From Candidatus Sumerlaeaceae bacterium (GTDB lineage: Bacteria > Sumerlaeota > Sumerlaeia > Sumerlaeales > Sumerlaeaceae): a DNA stretch of 60,057 bases. A program made the position numbers and the translations under genes. Where the stretch lies: assembly GCA_019695055.1 (NCBI GenBank), contig JAIBAT010000063.1, forward strand, positions 70,220-130,276, given 5' to 3'. How positions within the stretch are numbered: position 1 is the first letter of the stretch; each line of letters starts with the position of its first letter. The notes beneath the pieces are model-generated. The model was not told where the DNA came from. It ran no database searches and saw only the letters and a program-made list of their open reading frames with translations. This document shows positions 53,201-60,057 of this stretch, piece after piece.

Positions 53201-56200
53201 TTCCCTGACAAGTCTTTATACGGGCAGCGGCAATTTGAGCGCCCTGGAGGAATTCACCCTGCCTTCGGCGAATGGGAATCCCGCGGGTATTGCCGTGAAT
53301 CCCAACCCCGCGGTTTCCTCGATTGTTCGTGCGAGCGCGAACCCGACCACGGCGGCAAGCGTTACCTTTACAGTAACCTTCAGTGAATCAGTAACAGGGG
53401 TTGGTACGGCGGATTTTACTCTCGTGACCAGTGGCATCACCGGCGCATCCATCACCTCTGTAAGCGCAGATTCCGGCCAGACCCGCACTGTGACCGTAAA
53501 TACCGGGACCGGAACCGGGACCATCGGGCTGAACTTCGTGGACGATGACAGCGTTGTCGACGGCTCCAATTTGCCAATCGGCGGCACCGGTGCGGGCAAC
53601 GGCAATTTCACAGGTGAAGTCTACACGGTCGACAAGGTGGCGCCCACCTGTCTCACCATCACTCGCGCAGACGCGAATCCCACCAACGCCTCCACGGTCA
53701 ATTTCACGGTCACATTCAGCGAAGCAGTCACAAACGTTACCGCTGCAAGGTTCTCAAGGACTGGAACTCTTTCGGCCACCGGAACAATCGGCACCCCCAC
53801 AACCTCCGACGGAGGCACCACGTGGAATGTCCCTGTAACGGGTGTTACTGGAACTGGAACTTTCGGAATAGATAAGACTAGCAATACGGGCGTAACGGAC
53901 ACCGCTGGCAATGCGTTGACCGGTGCCAATGTGGTGGGATCGCTGTACAATATTGACCAGACGGCACCAACCCTGACTTCCATCACTTTGGCAAATACCA
54001 GCCCCACCAGTGCCACCACCCTGAACTTCACAGCGACTTTCAGCGAGGCCGTCAGTGGCGTGGTTGCAGCAAGGTTTGCCACGGCTGTCACCGGTGGAGT
54101 TACCGGCACCATTGGAACCCCGACCACGTCAGATGGCGGTATCACCTGGAACATTCCGGTTACTGGTGTCTCTGGTTCAGGAACTCTCGGCGTAAACAAG
54201 ACGACCAATACGGGAGTCACAGACTCAGCAGGCAACGCACTCACGGGCGGCACGGTCACGGGCTCTGTTTACACAGTAGACACTGTCGCTCCGACAGTAA
54301 GCTCGATTAACCGGGCAGATGCCGACCCAACCAATGCGACCACTGTGAATTTCACAGTTACGTTCAGTGAATCGGTGACTGGTGTCTCCGCGAGCAATTT
54401 TTCCGTGGTTGGTAGCGGCGTGACGGGAAGCCTTGGCACTGTGACAGGCAGTGGCACAACTTGGAATGTGCCGGTGACAAGCGTTTCGGGCAATGGAACG
54501 ATAAAGGTTAACCTGAGCGCCAACCTGTCCAACATCAAGGATTCCGTTTTCAACCCTCTAAGCGCGGCATTCACCACCGGCCAGAGCTACACAGTTGATC
54601 AGGTTGCCCCCACCGTAAGTTCCATCAATCGCACAAATACAAACCCGACGAGTGCGACCACGGTGAATTTTACCGTCACGTTCAGTGAGTCGGTGACAGG
54701 CGTAGGTGCGGGCAACTTCAGCCTGGTTGGTAGCGGTGTGGCCGGAACCATCGGCACCGTGACAGGTAGCGGTACCACTTGGAATGTCCCGGTGACGAGT
54801 GTGTCCGGCAATGGGACGCTCGGATTGAACAAGACCAGCAATACCGGCATTTCGGATACTGCTGGTAATGCCCTTAGTGGCGGCACCTTTACGGGACAGG
54901 TTTACACGGTGGACCAAACCGCGCCGACCCTGACATCCATTACCCTGGCCAATACGAGCCCGACCAGTGCAACAAGTCTGAATTTCACGGCCACGTTTAG
55001 CGAGGCGGTCAGCGGGGTAGTGGCCGCCCGTTTTGCCAAGACTGGAACTCTTTCTGGCACAGGTACCATTGGCACGCCAACCACAAGCGACGGCGGCATA
55101 ACATGGAACGTGCCTGTAACGGGAGTTTCTGGAACGGGAACCTTTGGCATCGACAAGACCAGCAATACCGGAGTCGTGGATACGGCCGGCAATGCGCTTA
55201 CAGGCGGCACGGTAACTGGCGCACAGTATTCTGTTGATACGGTTGCGCCGACGGTCAGCTCAATCAACCGCGCGAATACGGATCCAACCAGCGCCACGAC
55301 CGTGAACTTTACGATTACCTTTAGTGAGTCCGTGACGGGTGTCTCTGCGAGCAACTTTGCTGTCGTGGGAAGCGGTGTGACGGGTTCCGTCGGAACAGTA
55401 ACTGGCAGCGGCACAACGTGGAACGTACCGGTGACAAGCGTGTCGGGAAATGGCACGATCAAGGTCAACCTTAGCGCAAACCTTTCGACCATTAAGGATT
55501 CCGTTTCGAATCCTCTTTCCGTGGCCTTTACGACAGGCCAATCGTATACAATCGACCAGGTGGCACCGACTGTGAGCTCCATCAACCGGACCAACACAAG
55601 TCCCACCAACGCAACCACCGTAAACTTCACGGTGACATTCAGTGAATCGGTGACCGGAGTCAGTGCTGCCAACTTTAGCCTCGTGGGCAGCGGAGTCACG
55701 GGCAGCATCGGGACAGTTACTGGCAGCGGCACGACCTATAACGTGCCGGTATCGAGCGTTTCCGGCACTGGGACGCTGCGCCTGGATTTAACGGCGAACC
55801 TTTCTTCGATCCGCGACTCGGCCTACAACCCGGCCAGTGCAAGTTTCACGTCGGGACAGAGCTACACCGTGGACCAAACGGCTCCGACCTGTGTGTCGAT
55901 TACAAGGGCGGACGCAAATCCGACCAACGCGACAACCTTGAATTTTACGGTAACATTCAGTGAAGCGGTGAGCGGTGTGGTGGCGGCCCGTTTTGCCAAG
56001 ACGGGAACACTTTCCGGGACCGGTACGATTGGCACACCTACAACCAGTGATGGTGGTGTGACATGGAATGTTCCTGTGACCGGCGTTTCGGGCACGGGCA
56101 CACTTGGCATCGACAAGACCAGCAATACAGGGGTAACCGATTCGGTTGGAAATGCCCTGACAGGCGGAAACGTGGTTGGTGCGCAGTACAATGTTGTCAC

Positions 56201-59200
56201 CATCGAAAAGTTCTTCGTAGTGGATACAGCGGATACGACGGTTTACAAGTACGACGAGTCCTTGAACGCGACAGCAAACTGGGCAACCAGCGCGGCCAAC
56301 GGGAACCCAACTGGCATCGCTGCAGATGACAGTTACGTCTATGTCCTGGATGCGGCGGATAAAATCGTTTACCGGTATGCATACAGTGGTGGCACGGCCA
56401 CGGCTTCACGCGTGTTGCGTGACAACTCGGGGAATGCTCTGGGCGCGACCCTCAATTCCATCGCTGTGGACGGCGATGACCTTTGGGTGGCGGACGATTC
56501 CAATAACCAATTGCTGCGTTACTCCATCGCGACCGCATTCGGCGGCGGTGGCAACTACAGTGCTCTGACACGCTATGCGTTTGGATTTGGCAATGGTCAG
56601 TCCCAGGGCATGGCGTTGGATTCTACATATCTCTACGTTTTGGACGCCCAGGATGTGGTGATTTACCGTTACTCGCGTGCGTCCGGTGGTACTCCGACCG
56701 CTTCCAGGGTTTTCAGGACCACGGGTGGCGGTGCCATTGCTGGAGCGACTGGTCTGGCAATGGAGGGCGACAATGTCTATGTTACCCAAGATGCTGGAAC
56801 GGATGTCGTGTACCAGTACTCCCTGACAAGCCTGTACACCGGCACTGGCAACCTGAGTGCGGTTTCTCAGACAAACCTCCCGGCAGTCAATGGCAACTCT
56901 GCGGGAATTGCGGTCAATCCCAATCCGACGGTTTCTTCCATCGTTCGCGGTGGCTCAAGTCCAAGCAGCGCATCCAGTGTAACCTTTACCGTGACGTTTA
57001 GCGAGTCGGTAACAGGCGTGGACTCGTCCGATTTCTCATTGGTGACCAGTGGTGTATCAGGCGCCTCGATTACTTCTGTAAGTTCAGACAGTGGCACCAC
57101 CCGCACCGTGACAGTGAATACGGGCACGGGGTCCGGAACAATCGGTTTGAACTTCACCGACGACGATACAGTTGTCGACATCGCCAATGTTGCGATCGGT
57201 GGCAATGGTGCCGGGAACGGCAACTTCACCGGCGAAGTCTACACGATTGATAGGACTGCTCCGACTTGCCAGACCATTACGCGTACAAACTCAAATCCGA
57301 CGAACGCGACGACGCTGTCCTTCACGGTTACTTTCAGCGAGGCTGTGTCTAATGTCACAGCGTCCAATTTCACAAAGACAGGCACGCTGGCAACAACGGG
57401 GACCATTGGCACCCCGACATCTTCCGATGGCGGCATTACCTGGACTGTGCCAGTTTCCGGTGTCATTGGCAACGGCACGCTTGGAATCGACAAGACAAGC
57501 AACACTGGAGTCACCGATTCGGCAGGCAACGCCCTCGCGGGCGGCAATGTGGTTGGAGAGCAGTATGCTGTTGATCAGACGGCCCCGTATGTCATCTCCA
57601 TAACGCGGCTTGACGCCAATCCCACAAACAATATTTTTGTGTCTTACCAGGTTGTTTTTAGTGAGGACGTGACTGGGGTTGATGCTGGGAATTTCAGCCT
57701 GGCCACAACGGGTGGCATATTCTCCCTGCCTCTCGCCGTTTCAGGATCTGGCACAACCTATACGGTAACCATTGGTGAAATCGGAAATGGGACAGTACGG
57801 CTTGACCTAGACCAGAACCTGTCAGGAATCACAGACCTTGCGGGCAATCCTCTTAACACCCCGTTCACCACAGGTGAATCCTATACCTTGGATCAGACAC
57901 GACCAACCTGGTCGTCGATAACTCTTACGGATACCAATCCAACCAGCGCATCGACCCTGAGGTTTACGGTCACAATGAGCGAGGCGGTTACCGGGGTGAG
58001 CGCTTCGAACTTTACCAAAACCGGAACCTTATCTGGAACAGGAACCATAGGAACACCGACGTCTTCAGATGGAGGAGTTAACTGGATAGTTCCCGTGACA
58101 GGGGTAACTGGCAATGGAACCCTTGGGCTTAATAAGACAAGCAACTCTGGTGTTCAGGATCTTGCAGGTAACACTCCCAATAGTGGAAACCTGACTGGCT
58201 CGTTGTACACGGTGGACCAGGTTGCGCCGACGGTTAGTTCCATTTCGCGGGCAAATACAAGTCCGACAAGCGCCACCTCGGTTGGCTTTACGGTGATTTT
58301 CAGTGAGACCGTGACGGGTGTCGCCACTTCCAATTTCACTGTTGTGGGAAGCGGAGTCACCGGAAGCGTTACAGGAATCAGTGGTTCTGGCACGACCTGG
58401 ACAGTGACGGTTTCCAGCATCTCAGGAACAGGCACTTTGCGCATCGATCTGGATTCCAACCTGTCTGGCATACAAGATACGGCGACTAATCCGCTGGCAG
58501 CAGCATTTACCAGCGGCCAAAGCTACACCATCGACACGGTGGCCCCCACGGTCAGCTCGATCACGAGGACGAATTCGAATCCGACCAGTGCGACAAGCGT
58601 CAACTTTACGGTTACATTCAGCGAGGCTGTAACCGGCGTTTCCGCCTCAAACTTTGCTCTCGTGGGCAGCGGTGTGACGGGAACTATAGGAACGGTAACC
58701 GGTAGTGGAACGACCTGGAATGTTCCGGTGACCAGTGTTTCTGGAAACGGCACACTGAAGGTAAACCTTAGCGCAAACTTGTCCGTAATCAAGGACGGGT
58801 CTTCCAACCCAATGACGGTGGCCTTCACGACTGGTGAAAGCTATACTGTTGATACGATAGCACCGACGGTTAGCTCCATCGTTCGCGCTGATGCCAACCC
58901 GACAAGCGCAACATCAGTGAAATTCACAGTGGTGTTCAGTGAATCTGTCACAAGCGTTACGGCCAGCAATTTCAGTTTCGTTGGTAGCGGGGCGACAGGA
59001 ACAATCAGTTCTGTGACGGGCAGTGGAACGACTTGGACTGTAACTGTGGGCAGTGTGTCTGGAAACGGAACGCTGGGTCTTAACAAGACCAGCAATACCG
59101 GTGTTTACGACCTGGCAATCAATGCGCTAAGCGGTGGAACGGTTGTTGGGGAGCTTTACACAATCGACCAGACAATCCCGACGGTCAGTTCCATTGTTCG

Positions 59201-60057
59201 CGCGAATACCAACCCAACAAGCGCAACAACGGTCAACTTTACGGTGACATTCAGCGAATCGGTCACCGGTGTCAGTGGAGCAAACTTTACGGTAGTCGGC
59301 AGCGGTGTCACAGGTTCTGTCGGAACCGTGACGGGCAGTGGCACAACATGGAATGTTCCGGTAACCAGCGTTTCGGGCAACGGCACGCTTCGTGTGGATT
59401 TGACGGCCAATCTGTTGTCGATACGTGACTCAGCATACAACCCGCTCAGCGCGAGCTTTACGGCAGGCCAGAGCTACAATATTGATCAGGCAGCCCCGGT
59501 GGTCAGCTCCATCGTCCGTGCGGATGCGAACCCGACCAACGCGACAACGGTCAACTTCACGGTGACGTTCAGCGAATCGGTGACGGGTGTTGATGCGACG
59601 AACTTCACGGTCGTGGGCAGCGGCGTAACAGGCACGGTGGGTACTGTGACCGGCAGTGGCACGACTTGGAACGTTCCGGTAACCAGTGTTTCGGGCAACG
59701 GCACGCTTCGTGTGGATTTGACGGCCAACCTGTCGTCGGTTCGTGACTCAGCGTACAACCCGCTCAGCGCGAGCTTTACGACGGGCGAGAGCTACACGAT
59801 CGACCAGACAGCTCCGACGGTCAGTTCCATCGTCCGTGCGGATGCGAACCCGACCAACGCGACAACGGTCAACTTCACGGTGACGTTCAGCGAGTCGGTG
59901 ACGGGTGTTGATGCGACGAACTTCACGGTCGTGGGCAGCGGCGTAACAGGCACGGTGGGTACTGTGACCGGCAGCGGCACGACCTGGAATGTCCCGGTGA
60001 CTTCTGTCTCCGGTACGGGAACTCTCCGTGTGGATCTCGACCAGAACCTGTCGAACA
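50283..60057 (+). CDS. Giant secreted repeat protein: beta-propellers and Ig-like domains (3' end outside window)
   Basis: One frame stays open from ATG 50283 to the window end, at least 3258 residues, with GCGGAGA at a good distance before the start. A signal peptide (LIPATLGLALMMAVSGVNA) opens the protein. The layout is: an N-terminal beta domain; propeller 1 (50889-51615) with three Ig-like domains; propeller 2 (52587-53310) with nine; propeller 3 (56205-56930) with at least ten. Each propeller has five or six blades of the type DSYVYVLDAADKIVYRYAY. Each Ig-like unit is 103-110 residues of the type NPTNATTVNFTVTFSESVTG, resembling Big_12/SwmB-like domains. It is probably an adhesin, matrix or S-layer-like surface protein. 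The C-terminal anchor is not visible. It is unlikely to belong with dapA. Confidence 0.9.
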   Translation, partial: MITQSASITGGRFGKLHRLIPATLGLALMMAVSGVNAATVASWTNASLNASGSISAGTGTGTITRGSGVTYVNTANVHRSTSWNTTAGGSTAPTFGNDYVDIAVDTTGYTNITLLFSDQRDANGPAREDVYYSTTGTGGTFTIVGTAPMFTPANGTTNARTVDLSSISAMNNNPNVVFRIHGYNAATTGGYLQFSTISVTGSSDKFFIVDTADTIVYKYNESLAAAANWATSAANTNATGVAADDTYVYVLDSTDKQVYRYAYTGGTPTASRVLRTTGGAALGATLNSVAVYGDELWVADDSNNIIYKYSVATAFGGGGNYSATSSIAFAGGNSQSQGLAADGAYLYVLDQNDDLIYRYDKAAGGTPTASRPYRTTGGGAVGTGNGIAVDGDVLYVVQDAATDTVYTYSLTNLYTGTGNLSATAQTNLPAANGNPAGIAVNPAPAVSSITRADTSPTSSSSVTFTVTFSESVTGVGTGDFSLVTSGVSGASITSVSSDSGNVRTVTVNTGSGNGTIGLNFVDDDSALDIGAIAVGGTGTANGNFTGEVYTIDRTAPTCSSVNRASSSPTNATTLNFTVTFSEAVSNVTAARFAKTGTLSGVGTIGTPTTGDGGITWTVPVTGVSGNGTLGIDKTSNTGVADTAGNALTGGNVTGQQYTVDQTAPTCTSITLADTNPTSATTLNFTVTFSEAVTGVAAGRFTVTGTLTGTIGTPTTSDGGTTWNVPVTGVAGNGTLGINKTSNTSVTDLAGNALTGGNVTGALYTVATVDKFFVVDTADDTVYRYNEFFDATTNWATSAANGSPTGIAADDSYVYVLDTTDKIVYRYAYTGGTATASRVLRDEAGNALGATLNSIAVDGDDLWLADDSNNQLFRYSIATAFSGGGNYTALTVYNFGFGNSQSQGLGLDSTYLYVLDAQDVVIYRYSRASGGTPTASRVFRTTSGAAISGANGMTVEGDNVYVVQDGATDVAYRYSLTSLYTGSGNLSALEEFTLPSANGNPAGIAVNPNPAVSSIVRASANPTTAASVTFTVTFSESVTGVGTADFTLVTSGITGASITSVSADSGQTRTVTVNTGTGTGTIGLNFVDDDSVVDGSNLPIGGTGAGNGNFTGEVYTVDKVAPTCLTITRADANPTNASTVNFTVTFSEAVTNVTAARFSRTGTLSATGTIGTPTTSDGGTTWNVPVTGVTGTGTFGIDKTSNTGVTDTAGNALTGANVVGSLYNIDQTAPTLTSITLANTSPTSATTLNFTATFSEAVSGVVAARFATAVTGGVTGTIGTPTTSDGGITWNIPVTGVSGSGTLGVNKTTNTGVTDSAGNALTGGTVTGSVYTVDTVAPTVSSINRADADPTNATTVNFTVTFSESVTGVSASNFSVVGSGVTGSLGTVTGSGTTWNVPVTSVSGNGTIKVNLSANLSNIKDSVFNPLSAAFTTGQSYTVDQVAPTVSSINRTNTNPTSATTVNFTVTFSESVTGVGAGNFSLVGSGVAGTIGTVTGSGTTWNVPVTSVSGNGTLGLNKTSNTGISDTAGNALSGGTFTGQVYTVDQTAPTLTSITLANTSPTSATSLNFTATFSEAVSGVVAARFAKTGTLSGTGTIGTPTTSDGGITWNVPVTGVSGTGTFGIDKTSNTGVVDTAGNALTGGTVTGAQYSVDTVAPTVSSINRANTDPTSATTVNFTITFSESVTGVSASNFAVVGSGVTGSVGTVTGSGTTWNVPVTSVSGNGTIKVNLSANLSTIKDSVSNPLSVAFTTGQSYTIDQVAPTVSSINRTNTSPTNATTVNFTVTFSESVTGVSAANFSLVGSGVTGSIGTVTGSGTTYNVPVSSVSGTGTLRLDLTANLSSIRDSAYNPASASFTSGQSYTVDQTAPTCVSITRADANPTNATTLNFTVTFSEAVSGVVAARFAKTGTLSGTGTIGTPTTSDGGVTWNVPVTGVSGTGTLGIDKTSNTGVTDSVGNALTGGNVVGAQYNVVTIEKFFVVDTADTTVYKYDESLNATANWATSAANGNPTGIAADDSYVYVLDAADKIVYRYAYSGGTATASRVLRDNSGNALGATLNSIAVDGDDLWVADDSNNQLLRYSIATAFGGGGNYSALTRYAFGFGNGQSQGMALDSTYLYVLDAQDVVIYRYSRASGGTPTASRVFRTTGGGAIAGATGLAMEGDNVYVTQDAGTDVVYQYSLTSLYTGTGNLSAVSQTNLPAVNGNSAGIAVNPNPTVSSIVRGGSSPSSASSVTFTVTFSESVTGVDSSDFSLVTSGVSGASITSVSSDSGTTRTVTVNTGTGSGTIGLNFTDDDTVVDIANVAIGGNGAGNGNFTGEVYTIDRTAPTCQTITRTNSNPTNATTLSFTVTFSEAVSNVTASNFTKTGTLATTGTIGTPTSSDGGITWTVPVSGVIGNGTLGIDKTSNTGVTDSAGNALAGGNVVGEQYAVDQTAPYVISITRLDANPTNNIFVSYQVVFSEDVTGVDAGNFSLATTGGIFSLPLAVSGSGTTYTVTIGEIGNGTVRLDLDQNLSGITDLAGNPLNTPFTTGESYTLDQTRPTWSSITLTDTNPTSASTLRFTVTMSEAVTGVSASNFTKTGTLSGTGTIGTPTSSDGGVNWIVPVTGVTGNGTLGLNKTSNSGVQDLAGNTPNSGNLTGSLYTVDQVAPTVSSISRANTSPTSATSVGFTVIFSETVTGVATSNFTVVGSGVTGSVTGISGSGTTWTVTVSSISGTGTLRIDLDSNLSGIQDTATNPLAAAFTSGQSYTIDTVAPTVSSITRTNSNPTSATSVNFTVTFSEAVTGVSASNFALVGSGVTGTIGTVTGSGTTWNVPVTSVSGNGTLKVNLSANLSVIKDGSSNPMTVAFTTGESYTVDTIAPTVSSIVRADANPTSATSVKFTVVFSESVTSVTASNFSFVGSGATGTISSVTGSGTTWTVTVGSVSGNGTLGLNKTSNTGVYDLAINALSGGTVVGELYTIDQTIPTVSSIVRANTNPTSATTVNFTVTFSESVTGVSGANFTVVGSGVTGSVGTVTGSGTTWNVPVTSVSGNGTLRVDLTANLLSIRDSAYNPLSASFTAGQSYNIDQAAPVVSSIVRADANPTNATTVNFTVTFSESVTGVDATNFTVVGSGVTGTVGTVTGSGTTWNVPVTSVSGNGTLRVDLTANLSSVRDSAYNPLSASFTTGESYTIDQTAPTVSSIVRADANPTNATTVNFTVTFSESVTGVDATNFTVVGSGVTGTVGTVTGSGTTWNVPVTSVSGTGTLRVDLDQNLSN
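50889..51615 (+). repeat. Propeller module 1 of the giant protein
   Basis: About 240 residues with blades FFIVDTADTIVYKY, YVYVLDSTDKQVYRYAY, ELWVADDSNNIIYKYS, YLYVLDQNDDLIYRYD and VLYVVQDAATDTVYTYS. It is the most divergent of the three propeller copies and is the only one preceded by the unique N-terminal domain. Confidence 0.75.
52587..53310 (+). repeat. Propeller module 2 of the giant protein
   Basis: About 240 residues that match module 3 almost residue for residue (for example SIAVDGDDLW and ADDSNNQL), while many third codon positions differ. The copies are therefore old duplicates kept similar at the protein level. Confidence 0.75.
56205..56930 (+). repeat. Propeller module 3 of the giant protein
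   Basis: About 240 residues, the third copy, followed like module 2 by an Ig-like unit of the A type (SGVSGASITSVSSDSG). The propeller plus A-type unit seems to duplicate as a block. Confidence 0.75.
59184..60057 (+). repeat. Nearly identical 318-bp tandem Ig-like units
   Basis: Units beginning at 59184, 59502 and 59820 repeat with an exact 318-bp (106-residue) period. The second and third are almost identical in DNA for their first 170 bases or so (GTGCGGATGCGAACCCGACC and following). The array continues past the window edge. Recent unequal recombination or slippage is the simplest cause. Confidence 0.85.

Noticed and set aside
51521..59980. Many minus-strand open frames with similar Val/Thr/Pro-rich products
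   Set aside because: They are antisense shadows of the repeat codons in the giant plus-strand frame; they repeat with the same period and have no starts, signals or domains of their own.
50283..60057. CRISPR array or satellite DNA suggested by the 318-bp periodicity
   Set aside because: The units are far too long for CRISPR, encode a continuous protein frame and match Ig-like domains.

Overview
The window is 60 kb of GC-rich bacterial chromosome from a Gram-negative organism. The evidence for that is a polysaccharide-export type permease, probable lipoproteins, periplasmic binding-protein transport and signal-peptide-bearing secreted proteins. No rRNA or tRNA gene was recognised and nothing fixes the taxon. 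The Chlamydia-type (class Ic) ribonucleotide reductase, the STAND/TIR conflict genes and the short intergenic hairpin repeats would suit the PVC superphylum or a neighbouring candidate phylum, but that is an inference.

Layout. 0-3 kb: end of a surface-polysaccharide cluster (membrane-protein tail, GT4 glycosyltransferase, ABC-2 exporter permease) joined to a metallo-hydrolase. 3-6.5 kb: a four-PAS, degenerate-GGDEF, intact-EAL c-di-GMP protein facing an FtsL-like protein. 6.7-15.5 kb: a nucleotide-reduction region with a B12-dependent class II reductase (nrdJ) on the minus strand and a class Ic NrdAB pair on the plus strand. Both have NrdR-box-like sites, and DnaA boxes lie in front of nrdJ. 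An orphan GspF-like gene and an orphan plus-strand terminator hairpin lie between them. 15.7-21.6 kb: a translationally coupled two-gene system, a SIR2-like/TIR protein followed by a 1526-residue membrane-anchored nSTAND NTPase. The latter carries about 21 YD-like repeats and a PDZ domain predicted to lie in the periplasm. This is the best candidate for an undescribed conflict or signalling system.

21.7-28 kb: a polytopic membrane protein, then a minus-strand group (Pro/Ala-rich protein with golvesin-like domain, small secreted protein, MoxR ATPase, GxxExxY protein) and a lipoprotein. 28-33.4 kb: thymidine phosphorylase and a complete glycerol operon (glpK-glpD-glpF). 33.4-39.2 kb: membrane protein, zinc alcohol dehydrogenase, then a lower-GC island of poorly characterised genes. 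Inverted copies of a roughly 100-bp dispersed repeat flank that island, and a REP-like hairpin cluster lies inside it.

39.2-48.2 kb: a long minus-strand run of closely spaced genes (YycJ-like metallo-hydrolase, two GT2 glycosyltransferases around a 60-residue membrane protein, D-amino-acid transaminase, a BtuFDC-type importer, a secreted beta-propeller). The importer could supply corrinoid for nrdJ, though its substrate is not proven. 48.3-49.7 kb: mscL and dapA, convergent. 50.3 kb to the end: one giant open frame, at least 3258 codons and running off the window. It encodes a secreted mosaic of three beta-propeller modules and about 22 Ig-like repeats, the last ones nearly identical 318-bp tandem units.
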